Of a stretch of DNA of 37,065 bases, positions 21,583 to 29,584 are shown piece after piece; position 1 is the first letter of the stretch; each line of letters begins with the position of its first letter. The DNA lies in NCBI GenBank assembly GCA_947629405.1, contig CANRDL010000009.1, positions 1 to 37,065 on the forward strand, written 5' to 3'. Under the pieces are notes generated by a model. That model saw only the letters and a list, made by a program, of their open reading frames with translations. It did not search any database and was not told where the DNA came from. Position numbers and translations under genes: made by a program. This DNA is from an uncultured Bacilli bacterium. Its GTDB lineage: Bacteria; Bacillota_I; Bacilli_A; RF39; UBA660.

Positions 21583-22116
21583 TTAATTCTTAAATTTTGC
21601 AATTATTTTTTTGATATACAATTGATATTCGGTATCAGTCATATTTTCATTTTCAGAAGCTTCTAGTAAACAAAGAGGTGGAAATAATACACACCACCAA
21701 TTTTTTCCTTTGCCATTTCCTAAAGTTACGACTAAAGAATTATAATATCCTTCTTTATACTCTATTCCTTTATAAACTTTTTGAGGAAAATAATTTAGTC
21801 CATAATTTACTGAATATTTTAAATTTGAATTGTTACTTATTAAAACATTATTTACTATTTCATTTATATTTTCCAAGTTATTATTTATTATATCAGTGGC
21901 CTCATTAGTTGATTTGGCATCTTTCAATAATTCAAATAAATAATCTTGTAATTTTTCTTTGACCTTTTTTTTGATTTCTTGATCGTTATAGGAATTTGAT
22001 GAAGCAATTACTCGTACTCTAATAGCATCATTTGGTATCTCAATAGAAGATACTTTTTTTATCGAAAAAAAACATAATCCCAATATTAAAAATAATATTA
22101 TTATAAATTTTTTCAT
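21583..22116 (-). CDS. spoIIR: SpoIIR, forespore signalling protein
   Basis: 177 aa from ATG 22116. This ATG begins the signal peptide (KKFIIILFLILGLCFFSIKKVSS); an AGAAGG lies rather far upstream, and an in-frame ATG at 22149 is the alternative. The body carries the family signature IPNDAIRVRVIASSNSYNDQEIKKKVKEKL and the C-terminal WWCVLFPPLCLLEA. SpoIIR is made in the forespore under SigF and is exported to activate SpoIIGA, so that SigE matures in the mother cell. The neighbours prmC and prfA match the B. subtilis prfA-prmC-ywkF-spoIIR order. Confidence 0.92.
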   Translation of the reverse strand: MKKFIIILFLILGLCFFSIKKVSSIEIPNDAIRVRVIASSNSYNDQEIKKKVKEKLQDYLFELLKDAKSTNEATDIINNNLENINEIVNNVLISNNSNLKYSVNYGLNYFPQKVYKGIEYKEGYYNSLVVTLGNGKGKNWWCVLFPPLCLLEASENENMTDTEYQLYIKKIIAKFKN

Positions 22117-22170
22117 AAATAAAAACCATTGCCTTCTTTCTACATTCATTAAGAGCAATAGTTTATTTTT

Positions 22171-22995
22171 TTATTCACAATTGGTTATAAAAACATATCT
22201 ATCTTTTAATGATAAATCTTTTTTAGTTATAATTTGACATGAATCAAGATACTTATTTATCAACTTAATAATCTGTTCTTTTTGGGTCATGCCAATTTCC
22301 AAAGCAATCAAATATTTTTTATTTAAATTCTTTTTAATGTCTTTTAAAATTTTAATATAACAATCTAGACCATCAACACCGGCATATAAGGCTAAATGTG
22401 GCTCATTATTCTTTACTATATCTTCTATCTGCTCATTTTCTTTTATATATGGTGGATTGGAAATAATTACATCATAAGTTTTATCTATGGAAGTTAAAAA
22501 ATCATTTTCTAAAATATTGACATCGACATTTAAAATTTTAGCATTTTTGGTTGCAACATTTAAAGCATCCTTACTTATATCAATTAAATCGACTTCAAAA
22601 TTAGGATGTAATTTTTTTAAAGTTATTCCAATAACTCCACTGCCAGTTCCTAGATCGGCCACTTTCAAATTATCTTTTTTAAAATATTTTTTAATTAATT
22701 TATTAGTTTCTTCAACTAAACCTTCTGTTTCAAAACGGGGAATTAAAACATTTTCATTAATTTGAAAATTAAAACCATAAAAATTTATTTTTCCAAGTAC
22801 ATACTGAATTGGTTTACCCATACTTAATAACTGAACTTGTTTTTTATATTTATTAATATTTTCGGGAGCAATAATATCATCTAAATGATTATATAAATTT
22901 AATATATTTATATCTAAAAGTTCTGATAAAAGTAAATAAACTTGATCTTTATGAAGATATTTTTTCCCATAACATATTAATTCATCAACTGTCAT
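22171..22995 (-). CDS. prmC: PrmC, release-factor glutamine methyltransferase
   Basis: 274 aa. It methylates the Gln of the GGQ loop in release factors. Features: N-terminal helical domain, a SAM-binding glycine loop VADLGTGSGVIGITL, and the catalytic NPPY motif in VIISNPPYIKENE. The ATG overlaps the prfA stop by one base (TAATG), so the methyltransferase is translated together with its substrate. Confidence 0.97.
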   Translation of the reverse strand: MTVDELICYGKKYLHKDQVYLLLSELLDINILNLYNHLDDIIAPENINKYKKQVQLLSMGKPIQYVLGKINFYGFNFQINENVLIPRFETEGLVEETNKLIKKYFKKDNLKVADLGTGSGVIGITLKKLHPNFEVDLIDISKDALNVATKNAKILNVDVNILENDFLTSIDKTYDVIISNPPYIKENEQIEDIVKNNEPHLALYAGVDGLDCYIKILKDIKKNLNKKYLIALEIGMTQKEQIIKLINKYLDSCQIITKKDLSLKDRYVFITNCE

Positions 22996-24056
22996 TAATC
23001 AGTTTCTCCAGCCAGTTTTCGTTTTTGATCTTCGGAAATTAGTGCTTCAATAATTGGATCCAAATTACCATTCATGACTTTATCTAATTCCATAATGGAA
23101 AAACCGATTCGGTGATCAGTAATTCGATTTTGGGGATAATTGTAAGTTCTTATTTTTTCGGATCTATCTCCTGTTCCAATTTTACTTTTTCGAGTATTTC
23201 CCATTTGTTGTTCTTCTTTTTGTCTTTGATTATCTTCTAATTTGGCTGCTAATACTTGCATCGCTTTTTGTTTATTTTTTAATTGACTTCTCTCGGTTTG
23301 ATATGTAACTACTGTATTAGTTGGAAGATGAGTAATTCTTACCGCTGAATTAGAAGTGTTTACACTTTGCCCTCCGGCCCCACTACTATGATAAACATCA
23401 ATTTTTAAATCACTTTCTTTAATAACAATATCGGATTTTTCTACTTCAGGCATAACTACTACAGTAGCAGTTGAAGTATGAACTCTTCCTTGTGATTCTG
23501 TTTCAGGAACTCTTTGAACTCTATGGGCTCCACTTTCATATTTTAATTTTGAATATACATTTTCTCCAGTAATAACACATTCAATTTGGGAAAAACCACC
23601 AGAAGTTCCTTCTACAGCATTCATTATTTCTAATTTCCAGCCCATTTTTTCGGCATAATGGGAATACATTCTAAATAAATCACCTGCAAAAATATTTGCT
23701 TCATCTCCACCAGCGGCTCCTCTTATTTCCATAATTACATTTTTACCATCATTTTCATCTTTAGGAATAAGAAGAATTTTTAATTTAGAAGTTAGATTTT
23801 CTTTTTTCTCTTCTAATTTAGGTAATTCTTCAATTACAATTTCTCTCATTTCCGTATCTTTTTCTAATTCTTTAAGGTCTTCAAGATCATTTGTAACTTT
23901 CTTGTATTCTTTATAAGTACTTACTACTTCTTCTAAATCTTTTTGTTCTTTAGAAAGTTTAGCAGTTTTAGAAAAATCATTTAAAACATCTTCACTTGAT
24001 AGGGCTTCTGATAGTTCATTATATTTTTTTAATATTATTTCTAATCTTTCTATCAA
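22995..24056 (-). CDS. prfA: Peptide chain release factor 1
   Basis: 353 aa. It reads UAA and UAG. Seen: GGQ loop in YHSSGAGGQSVNTSNSAVRITH, the codon-recognition loop at RVPETESQGRVHTSTATV (PET form, common in Firmicutes), and the C-terminal RITDHRIGFSIMEL. The start is a TTG at 24056 with AGAGGAA upstream. Downstream prmC overlaps. prfB, often found after secA in related bacteria, is not in the window. Confidence 0.97.
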   Translation of the reverse strand: MIERLEIILKKYNELSEALSSEDVLNDFSKTAKLSKEQKDLEEVVSTYKEYKKVTNDLEDLKELEKDTEMREIVIEELPKLEEKKENLTSKLKILLIPKDENDGKNVIMEIRGAAGGDEANIFAGDLFRMYSHYAEKMGWKLEIMNAVEGTSGGFSQIECVITGENVYSKLKYESGAHRVQRVPETESQGRVHTSTATVVVMPEVEKSDIVIKESDLKIDVYHSSGAGGQSVNTSNSAVRITHLPTNTVVTYQTERSQLKNKQKAMQVLAAKLEDNQRQKEEQQMGNTRKSKIGTGDRSEKIRTYNYPQNRITDHRIGFSIMELDKVMNGNLDPIIEALISEDQKRKLAGETD

Positions 24057-24071
24057 TTTATTTCCTCTTTT

Positions 24072-24515
24072 CTAAGCTACATCATTATCATTATCTATTT
24101 CATCTTCATCTACAATTATTAAATCCTGTAACTCTTCTTCCGTTGAGTCCTCTTCAATTTCATCTTCGTCGTAATACATTTCATCTTCTTCATCTTGCTC
24201 TTCTTCTATTTCTTCCTCATCTTCAATTTCTTCTTCATCGGAAAGTAAGTTATCTTCACTATCTATTTTAATTTTATGACTGTGATTATCTCTTAAATCC
24301 CAAAAGCCATTTTCTAACATTATAAATCTTTTGTCAGTTGACAACAATTCAAAGAAATCTACTATTTTATCTTCATAAAAATCAGCATCTAAACCAGCCA
24401 TTTCTCCTACTTTTTTAAATAATGTTTGTAACTTCATTTTGTGATTTTCTTTTAATAAAATGTTATATGCAATATCATCATAAGGCATATTTTCAATATC
24501 ATCATTTTTTTTCAT
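24072..24515 (-). CDS. rpoE: RNA polymerase delta subunit
   Basis: 147 aa. N-terminal HARE-HTH domain (MPYDDIAYNILLKENHKMKLQTLFKKVGEMAGLD...FIMLENGFWDLR) and a long, very acidic disordered tail (runs of Glu/Asp from about residue 85 to the end). Delta is specific to Gram-positives, helps recycle RNA polymerase and increases promoter selectivity. Strong GGAGG before ATG 24515. It lies directly after argS, the order found in Bacillus relatives. Confidence 0.95.
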   Translation of the reverse strand: MKKNDDIENMPYDDIAYNILLKENHKMKLQTLFKKVGEMAGLDADFYEDKIVDFFELLSTDKRFIMLENGFWDLRDNHSHKIKIDSEDNLLSDEEEIEDEEEIEEEQDEEDEMYYDEDEIEEDSTEEELQDLIIVDEDEIDNDNDVA

Positions 24516-24525
24516 ATTTTTCCTC

Positions 24526-26226
24526 CTACATTTTCGATGGTATATCTATTATTAATAAATTTAACATTTCTTTAATAATCATATTCGCTAAATTTAAAAT
24601 ATAAAGCCAATCTTCTTTTTGTTTTTCATTTTGCAAATTAGCAATATGATTTGTTTGATAGAATATATTTAAAACACCACATAATTCATAAATATAATTG
24701 GCAATTACACTTGGCATCCGATTAATAAAGGCATTTTGAATTATGGTTGGTAATTCTAATAACTTAATTCTTAAATCTCTATCTTGTGTATTATATATAT
24801 TATCACTTATTTTGGTTACAGCCAAGTTTTCATCTTTAATTATTTTATTTATTCTAAGATAAGTATATAAAATATATGGACCAGTTTTGCCAACAACATT
24901 AGAAAATTTTGAAATATCAAAGATATAATCTTTTTCCCAATTATTTTGAAAATCAGCAAACTTTATAATAGAATTAACAATTATATCTTTATCTTTTTCT
25001 GACATTTCTTTATTAGTTTCTTTTATATTTTCAAAAGTTTCTTTTATTTCTATAAACAAATCATCAAGTTTTGGTGTTTTGCCATTTCTAGTTTTATAAG
25101 GCTTATTATCTTTGCCATTTATCGTCCCATAGCCAATGTGTTCTAACTTAGCATCAGTTATATTAGCTTTTTTGGCAACTCTAAAAACTTGATTAAAATG
25201 TAAGCTCTGTCTTTGATCTGTACAATAAATTATATAATCGGGTTTAAAATCTTTTTCTCTTTGATAAATTGTCGCTAAGTCAGTTGAACCATAAAGATAG
25301 GCACCATTACTTTTCTTAAAAATTAAAGGCGGCATTTCTTTGGCATCATTTTCTTCTTTTACAGAAACTACCAAAGCTCCTTCACTTTTTTCTAACAATT
25401 GCAAATTATTTAGTATTTCTTCAACATCTTTTAAATAAGCATTGGCAGACATTTCACCATACCAATAATCAAAAGATACACCTAAATAGTCATAGATTCT
25501 TTTTATATCTTTGATAGATATTTCGATAATTTTTTCATAATATTTTTGATATTTGTCTTCTTTATCTTGAATTGATTTTGTTATCTTAGCACATTCATTT
25601 TTTATATTTTCATCATTTTTTGAAAGGGCACTATATTCGGGATACAAAATATTTAAATCTTTTAAAGTTAGTTTTTCTACAGGAATATTTTTATCAATCA
25701 TTCCATATATTACTTGCCCAATTTGCAACCCAAAATCACCTAAATGAACATCACTAATTGTCTTATGTCCAACATAATTAATAATTCTTTTTACTGATTC
25801 ACCAATAATTGCCGTTCTTAAATGGCCAACATGAAGAGGTTTAGCAACATTTGGACCACCATAATCTAAAACAAAAGTTTCAACCTTTTTAGGAGTTTTA
25901 ATATTAAATTTAGGATTATCATTCATAAGTTTTAATTCGTTGTTTATAAAACTATCACTTAAAGTTAAATTCACAAAACCAGGTGGAGCATAATCAATTT
26001 TAGAAAAATAATTTAACTTGTCATTTATTAAATTTAATTCTTCAACTATTTTTTGGGCAATTTCCAAGGGATTTTTATGAACAGTTGATGCTAGCTTAAA
26101 TGCGCCATCATATTGATAATCACATAAATCTGGTCGATGAGATTTTATAATATTAATATCATCAATATTAAAATTACACTGAATTAAAGCATCTTTTAAA
26201 ATTGCATTTAATTTATCAATTACCAT
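24526..26226 (-). CDS. argS: Arginyl-tRNA synthetase
   Basis: 566 aa, class Ia. HIGH-type motif in YGGPNVAKPLHVGHLRTAIIG; the KMSKS equivalent is degenerate as usual for ArgRS (YKTRNGKTPKLDDL); the DALR anticodon-binding domain covers the last about 110 residues, ending LLIIDIPSKM. Start ATG 26226 with AGGAGG and the same GGAGGCTAAC leader string as trpS. Probably co-transcribed with ywiB (14 nt upstream) and rpoE (10 nt downstream). No T-box leader. Confidence 0.97.
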   Translation of the reverse strand: MVIDKLNAILKDALIQCNFNIDDINIIKSHRPDLCDYQYDGAFKLASTVHKNPLEIAQKIVEELNLINDKLNYFSKIDYAPPGFVNLTLSDSFINNELKLMNDNPKFNIKTPKKVETFVLDYGGPNVAKPLHVGHLRTAIIGESVKRIINYVGHKTISDVHLGDFGLQIGQVIYGMIDKNIPVEKLTLKDLNILYPEYSALSKNDENIKNECAKITKSIQDKEDKYQKYYEKIIEISIKDIKRIYDYLGVSFDYWYGEMSANAYLKDVEEILNNLQLLEKSEGALVVSVKEENDAKEMPPLIFKKSNGAYLYGSTDLATIYQREKDFKPDYIIYCTDQRQSLHFNQVFRVAKKANITDAKLEHIGYGTINGKDNKPYKTRNGKTPKLDDLFIEIKETFENIKETNKEMSEKDKDIIVNSIIKFADFQNNWEKDYIFDISKFSNVVGKTGPYILYTYLRINKIIKDENLAVTKISDNIYNTQDRDLRIKLLELPTIIQNAFINRMPSVIANYIYELCGVLNIFYQTNHIANLQNEKQKEDWLYILNLANMIIKEMLNLLIIDIPSKM

Positions 26227-26240
26227 TGTTAGCCTCCTTC

Positions 26241-26606
26241 TTAAAAAGATATACCTGAATTTTTTAATTTAATTTCTAATTTTACTTTTAAATCAGTATC
26301 TTTTACCATATAAGATATTATAATAATATTATCTTTTATACTGTATTCAAACTTTATTATATCTAAAAATATTTTATTATCAAGGTCTAATAAATTTATT
26401 TTTACATTATTTTGGGAAATAATTATTGATTTTTCTTTATCTTCTCTTTTAATTATGGGAATATGATAATAATTAAGGCAAACTATAGTATCTGCTTCTT
26501 TATATTTGATTATTTTTTTATCAACATCAAGATTAGCCTTTAAATTTTTATGTAATGTATTAAGATTAGAATTTTCATATAATTTGGTATCAATTAATAC
26601 TTCCAA
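26241..26606 (-). CDS. ywiB: DUF1934 family protein, YwiB homologue
   Basis: 121 aa from a TTG at 26606 with GGAAGTGG upstream. An in-frame ATG at 26636 overlaps the promoter -10 (TATAATG) and cannot be the start. The small protein is all beta in character; its C-terminal half (KIFLDIIKFEYSIKDNIIIISYMVKDTDLKVKLEIKLK) fits DUF1934, a small beta-barrel family related to calycins, and the position before argS is that of ywiB in B. subtilis. No transmembrane segment. Function unknown. First gene of the ywiB-argS-rpoE unit. Confidence 0.7.
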   Translation of the reverse strand: MEVLIDTKLYENSNLNTLHKNLKANLDVDKKIIKYKEADTIVCLNYYHIPIIKREDKEKSIIISQNNVKINLLDLDNKIFLDIIKFEYSIKDNIIIISYMVKDTDLKVKLEIKLKNSGISF

Positions 26607-26634
26607 AAAACCACTTCCTTGTTTTTCTTGGAAC

Positions 26635-26663
26635 ATTATAACATAAGACTATTATTTATGCAC
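26635..26663 (-). promoter_or_regulatory. Promoter of the ywiB-argS-rpoE unit
   Basis: GTGCAT (26663-26658), 17-nt spacer, TATAAT (26640-26635) in the extended form CTTATGTTATAAT, the same string as in the promoter at 29443. Confidence 0.65.
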
Positions 26664-26664
26664 T

Positions 26665-26670
26665 TATAAT
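26665..26670 (+). promoter_or_regulatory. Possible -10 of the PBP gene
   Basis: TATAAT on the plus strand, 37 nt before the PBP start; no clear -35. It overlaps the divergent ywiB promoter, so the two may exclude each other. Confidence 0.35.
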
Positions 26671-26707
26671 TTAAATTTTTTTTATCATAATAAAAATAGT
26701 GATAAAA

Positions 26708-28618
26708 ATGAAGAACAAAAAATTTATATTAAAAGTTTTATTTTTCCTAGTAATTGTAGGTATAGTTATATTATCTGCTTTAGTTTGTTATGCTTACTTT
26801 TCACCTAAAATAAATGTTAAAAAAAGTAATCAAATGTATATATATGATAACAATAATAAATTAATTTATACGGGTTCTACTACTAAAAAGTGGGCCGATA
26901 TTAAAAATATATCTAATAATGTTTTAAATGCTTTTATAGCCAGTGAAGATAAAAATTTTTATAAACATAAAGGTTTTGATGTCTTTAGAATAATGAAAGC
27001 ATTATTTATAAATGGCAAGTCCGGAAAAATTGTCCAGGGGGCATCGACAATATCTCAACAATATATAAAAAATTTATATTTAGATTTTGATAAAACTTGG
27101 AGTCGAAAACTAGAAGAAGCAGTATTAACGCTAAACTTAGAAATGCATTATGACAAAGAAGAAATTTTAGAAGGATACTTAAATACAATTAATTACGGTC
27201 AAGGAAATTATGGTATTGAAGATGCTGCTAATTATTACTTTAATAAAAGTGCCAAGGATTTAAATCTCGATGAAGCAATTATTTTGGCCGCTATCCCTAA
27301 AAATCCTAGTAAGTTTAATCCGGTAACTAATTTAAAAAATACTAAAAAAAGAGGAAAGTATATTGCCTCTAAAATGTTAGAACAAGGTTATATTACTGAT
27401 AAAGATTATAAAAATTTATTTAAGAATGATATTCAAATTTATGGAAAAAGGACTAGTAATAATTTAAATACTTTAATGTATTATCAAGATGAAGTAATAA
27501 AAGAATTAGAAAATATTGAGGAAATACCTTCTTCTTTAGCTAAAACTGGGAACTTAAAAATATATACAAATTTAAATATGGATGTGCAAACAACTTTAGA
27601 AAATTCTATAAATTCATATATGCTAGATGATGAAACGGAAGTAGCAGCCATGGTAATTAATCCGCAAGATGGATCAATTATAGCCCTAAGTGGGGGAAGG
27701 GATTATCAAAATAGCCAGTTTAATCGCGCAACTCAAGCTAAAAGACAAGTTGGTTCAACTATGAAACCGATTCTTTATTATGCGGCTTTAGAAAATGGAT
27801 TAACAGCTGCAACTACTTTTAGAAGCCAAAAAACATCATTTGTATTTTCTAATAATGAAATATATAATCCCCAAAATTATAATAACATTTATGGTAATCA
27901 AAACATTACCATGGCTGCTGCTATTGCCTATTCCGATAATATTTATGCTATTAAAACTCATATGTTTTTAGGGAATGATACATTAGTAAAAGAAGCTCAA
28001 AAAATGGGAATAAAAGCTAAACTTCAAAATAATGTATCTCTTCCTTTAGGAACAAATGAAATTAGTATGAGCGATTTTGCTAATGCTTATACTACCTTAG
28101 CAAGTGGCGGATATAAAAGAAATCTTCATTATATAAATAAAGTAGAAAGTGATGATGGAGCAACCTTATATGAATATAAAAATTATAATAACCTTTTACT
28201 AGATCCTAATTGTGTTTACATTTTAAATGAATTGTTAACATCAACTTATAATTCTAATTTTATAAATTATAATAAGCCAACTGCTTTGAGTGTTCAAAAT
28301 CAAATTTCGCACAAATATGCCCTAAAAAGTGGGTCAACGGGAAATGATTATTGGACAATAGGTTATAATAAAAATGTTTTAACTCTTGTCTGGAATGGTA
28401 ACGATAAAGGCGGTGATTTAAATTCCAAATACTCAAGAATTTCTAAAAATATATGGGCATCTACTAGTGAAAAAGTATTAGAAAATTTAAAAGAAGACTC
28501 TTGGTATGAAGTTCCCAAAAATATTGTAGCTGTTCCTTTAAATCCTATTACCGGAGAATATGATGAAAATAGTAAAACATTATTTTATTTTATAAATGGC
28601 ACTCAGCCAACTTATTAA
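26708..28618 (+). CDS. Class A penicillin-binding protein (transglycosylase/transpeptidase)
   Basis: 636 aa from ATG 26708, the only gene on the plus strand. A short cytoplasmic stub and membrane anchor (FFLVIVGIVILSALVCYAYF) lead to a GT51 domain with EDKNFYKHKGFD (catalytic Glu80) and GASTISQQYIKN, then a transpeptidase with STMK (Ser350, Lys353), SDN (409-411) and KSG (540-542). So both activities look intact: glycan polymerisation and cross-linking outside the membrane. The short C-terminus lacks PASTA repeats. The argS/ywiB neighbourhood recalls B. subtilis pbpG, a sporulation class A PBP, but orthology is not proven. Weak AGTGAT Shine-Dalgarno. Confidence 0.95.
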   Translation: MKNKKFILKVLFFLVIVGIVILSALVCYAYFSPKINVKKSNQMYIYDNNNKLIYTGSTTKKWADIKNISNNVLNAFIASEDKNFYKHKGFDVFRIMKALFINGKSGKIVQGASTISQQYIKNLYLDFDKTWSRKLEEAVLTLNLEMHYDKEEILEGYLNTINYGQGNYGIEDAANYYFNKSAKDLNLDEAIILAAIPKNPSKFNPVTNLKNTKKRGKYIASKMLEQGYITDKDYKNLFKNDIQIYGKRTSNNLNTLMYYQDEVIKELENIEEIPSSLAKTGNLKIYTNLNMDVQTTLENSINSYMLDDETEVAAMVINPQDGSIIALSGGRDYQNSQFNRATQAKRQVGSTMKPILYYAALENGLTAATTFRSQKTSFVFSNNEIYNPQNYNNIYGNQNITMAAAIAYSDNIYAIKTHMFLGNDTLVKEAQKMGIKAKLQNNVSLPLGTNEISMSDFANAYTTLASGGYKRNLHYINKVESDDGATLYEYKNYNNLLLDPNCVYILNELLTSTYNSNFINYNKPTALSVQNQISHKYALKSGSTGNDYWTIGYNKNVLTLVWNGNDKGGDLNSKYSRISKNIWASTSEKVLENLKEDSWYEVPKNIVAVPLNPITGEYDENSKTLFYFINGTQPTY

Positions 28619-28630
28619 AAAAATACCAAA

Positions 28631-29419
28631 TTATTTATCGTTTTTAGATATTAATTTCTTTATATATTTTTTGGAATTAAATCCTAATTCACTTAATTCT
28701 TTTGAAATCATTTCAGTTGCTAAAATAGAATCTTTTTCTTGTAATTTTTTTAATAATTCCAAATAATTTTTTTGAGCAGTTCTAGCTTCAATTAATAACT
28801 GAGTTACTCCTTGATGTTTTTTATATTCTTTTCGGTATTCTTTAATATATTCACGAGGTACATAAAGTCCATGATTATTAATTATATCGTAAAGTTCATT
28901 AGAAAATACATCATCTGGATTTTTAGCTACTTGCAATCTACGAAGTTGGTAATTTATACTCATTTTTGCTAGTGTAATAAAATCAGTTACATCAAGTTGA
29001 TATTTTGAGCAATATTCTTTAACGCTAAGCTCATTAACAATATTTTCTAGTTCTTTTTCCCTAAAATCATTATCTGGTATTTCTCCATATTTTTCATGTG
29101 GGAAATGAAATGGTTCAATAACTTTTTCTAATTCAATAAAAAGGGGACTATACATTCCTTTATATTTCATTACAGCACCTATTAAAAAGCAATAAGATAA
29201 TTTAATAAATCTTTCATTGGTTATATTATGTTTATTAATAAATTTTTTAACTTCGACATTTCTTTCATCATCAAGAACAGCTGAACAAGAACAATCTATA
29301 TCACAGGTCCAATAATGACATAATTGTTTTTTACCATCACTTATTAATTTTAATCCACCCAAATAATATCTTAATTGTAAATCCTTATCATTAAGTTTAT
29401 TTATTGCAGACTTTCTCAT
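28631..29419 (-). CDS. Unknown 262-aa protein, Cys-rich near the N-terminus
   Basis: Start ATG 29419 with AGAGGAG at good distance. Soluble and mostly helical. A cysteine cluster C-x6-C-x3-C-x-C occurs in LCHYWTCDIDCSCSAVLDD (about residues 34-52), possibly a metal site. Later helices include DVTDFITLAKMSINYQLRRL, and the C-terminal VTQLLIEARTAQKNYLELLKKLQEKD looks like a coiled coil. The family is not recognised. It lies where soj/parA would be expected next to parB but has no Walker motifs. It is convergent with the PBP gene (12 nt apart). Confidence 0.7.
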   Translation of the reverse strand: MRKSAINKLNDKDLQLRYYLGGLKLISDGKKQLCHYWTCDIDCSCSAVLDDERNVEVKKFINKHNITNERFIKLSYCFLIGAVMKYKGMYSPLFIELEKVIEPFHFPHEKYGEIPDNDFREKELENIVNELSVKEYCSKYQLDVTDFITLAKMSINYQLRRLQVAKNPDDVFSNELYDIINNHGLYVPREYIKEYRKEYKKHQGVTQLLIEARTAQKNYLELLKKLQEKDSILATEMISKELSELGFNSKKYIKKLISKNDK

Positions 29420-29442
29420 TTTCAAACTCCTCTCTTTAAATT

Positions 29443-29448
29443 ATTATA
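29443..29448 (-). promoter_or_regulatory. Extended -10 promoter of the 262-aa gene
   Basis: ACTTATGTTATAAT with a weak TTAACG 16 nt upstream; matches the -10 context before ywiB and rpmE. Confidence 0.55.
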
Positions 29449-29487
29449 ACATAAGTTTTCTTTTCGTTAATTGTTTATAATTCATAT

Positions 29488-29526
29488 AGAGTTCCTTCCT
29501 TGCCGGGTTGTGGGCTCTTTTATTTT
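29488..29526 (+). terminator. Plus-strand intrinsic terminator, GC-rich
   Basis: AGAG-TT-CC pairs with GG-G-CTCT and is followed by TTTTATTTT on the plus strand. The loop TTCCTTGCCGGGTTGT is strikingly GC-rich for this genome. It is the first clear plus-direction terminator after the PBP gene, 870 nt away. It could also be part of a small unrecognised RNA. Confidence 0.5.
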
Positions 29527-29529
29527 ATC

Positions 29530-29553
29530 AAAAAAAAACACACCTTGTGGTGC
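29530..29553 (-). terminator. Intrinsic terminator of parB
   Basis: GCACC-ACAA-GGTG(T) followed by T9 on the minus strand, 32 nt after the parB stop. Confidence 0.75.
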
Positions 29554-29584
29554 GGTTCAAATTTCAATTTAGGAAAACACCAAA

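Noticed and set aside
29488-29526. parS or Noc-binding site beside parB
   Set aside because: No TGTTTCACGTGAAACA-like or ATTTCCCGGGAAAT-like palindrome; the element reads as a hairpin plus T tract.
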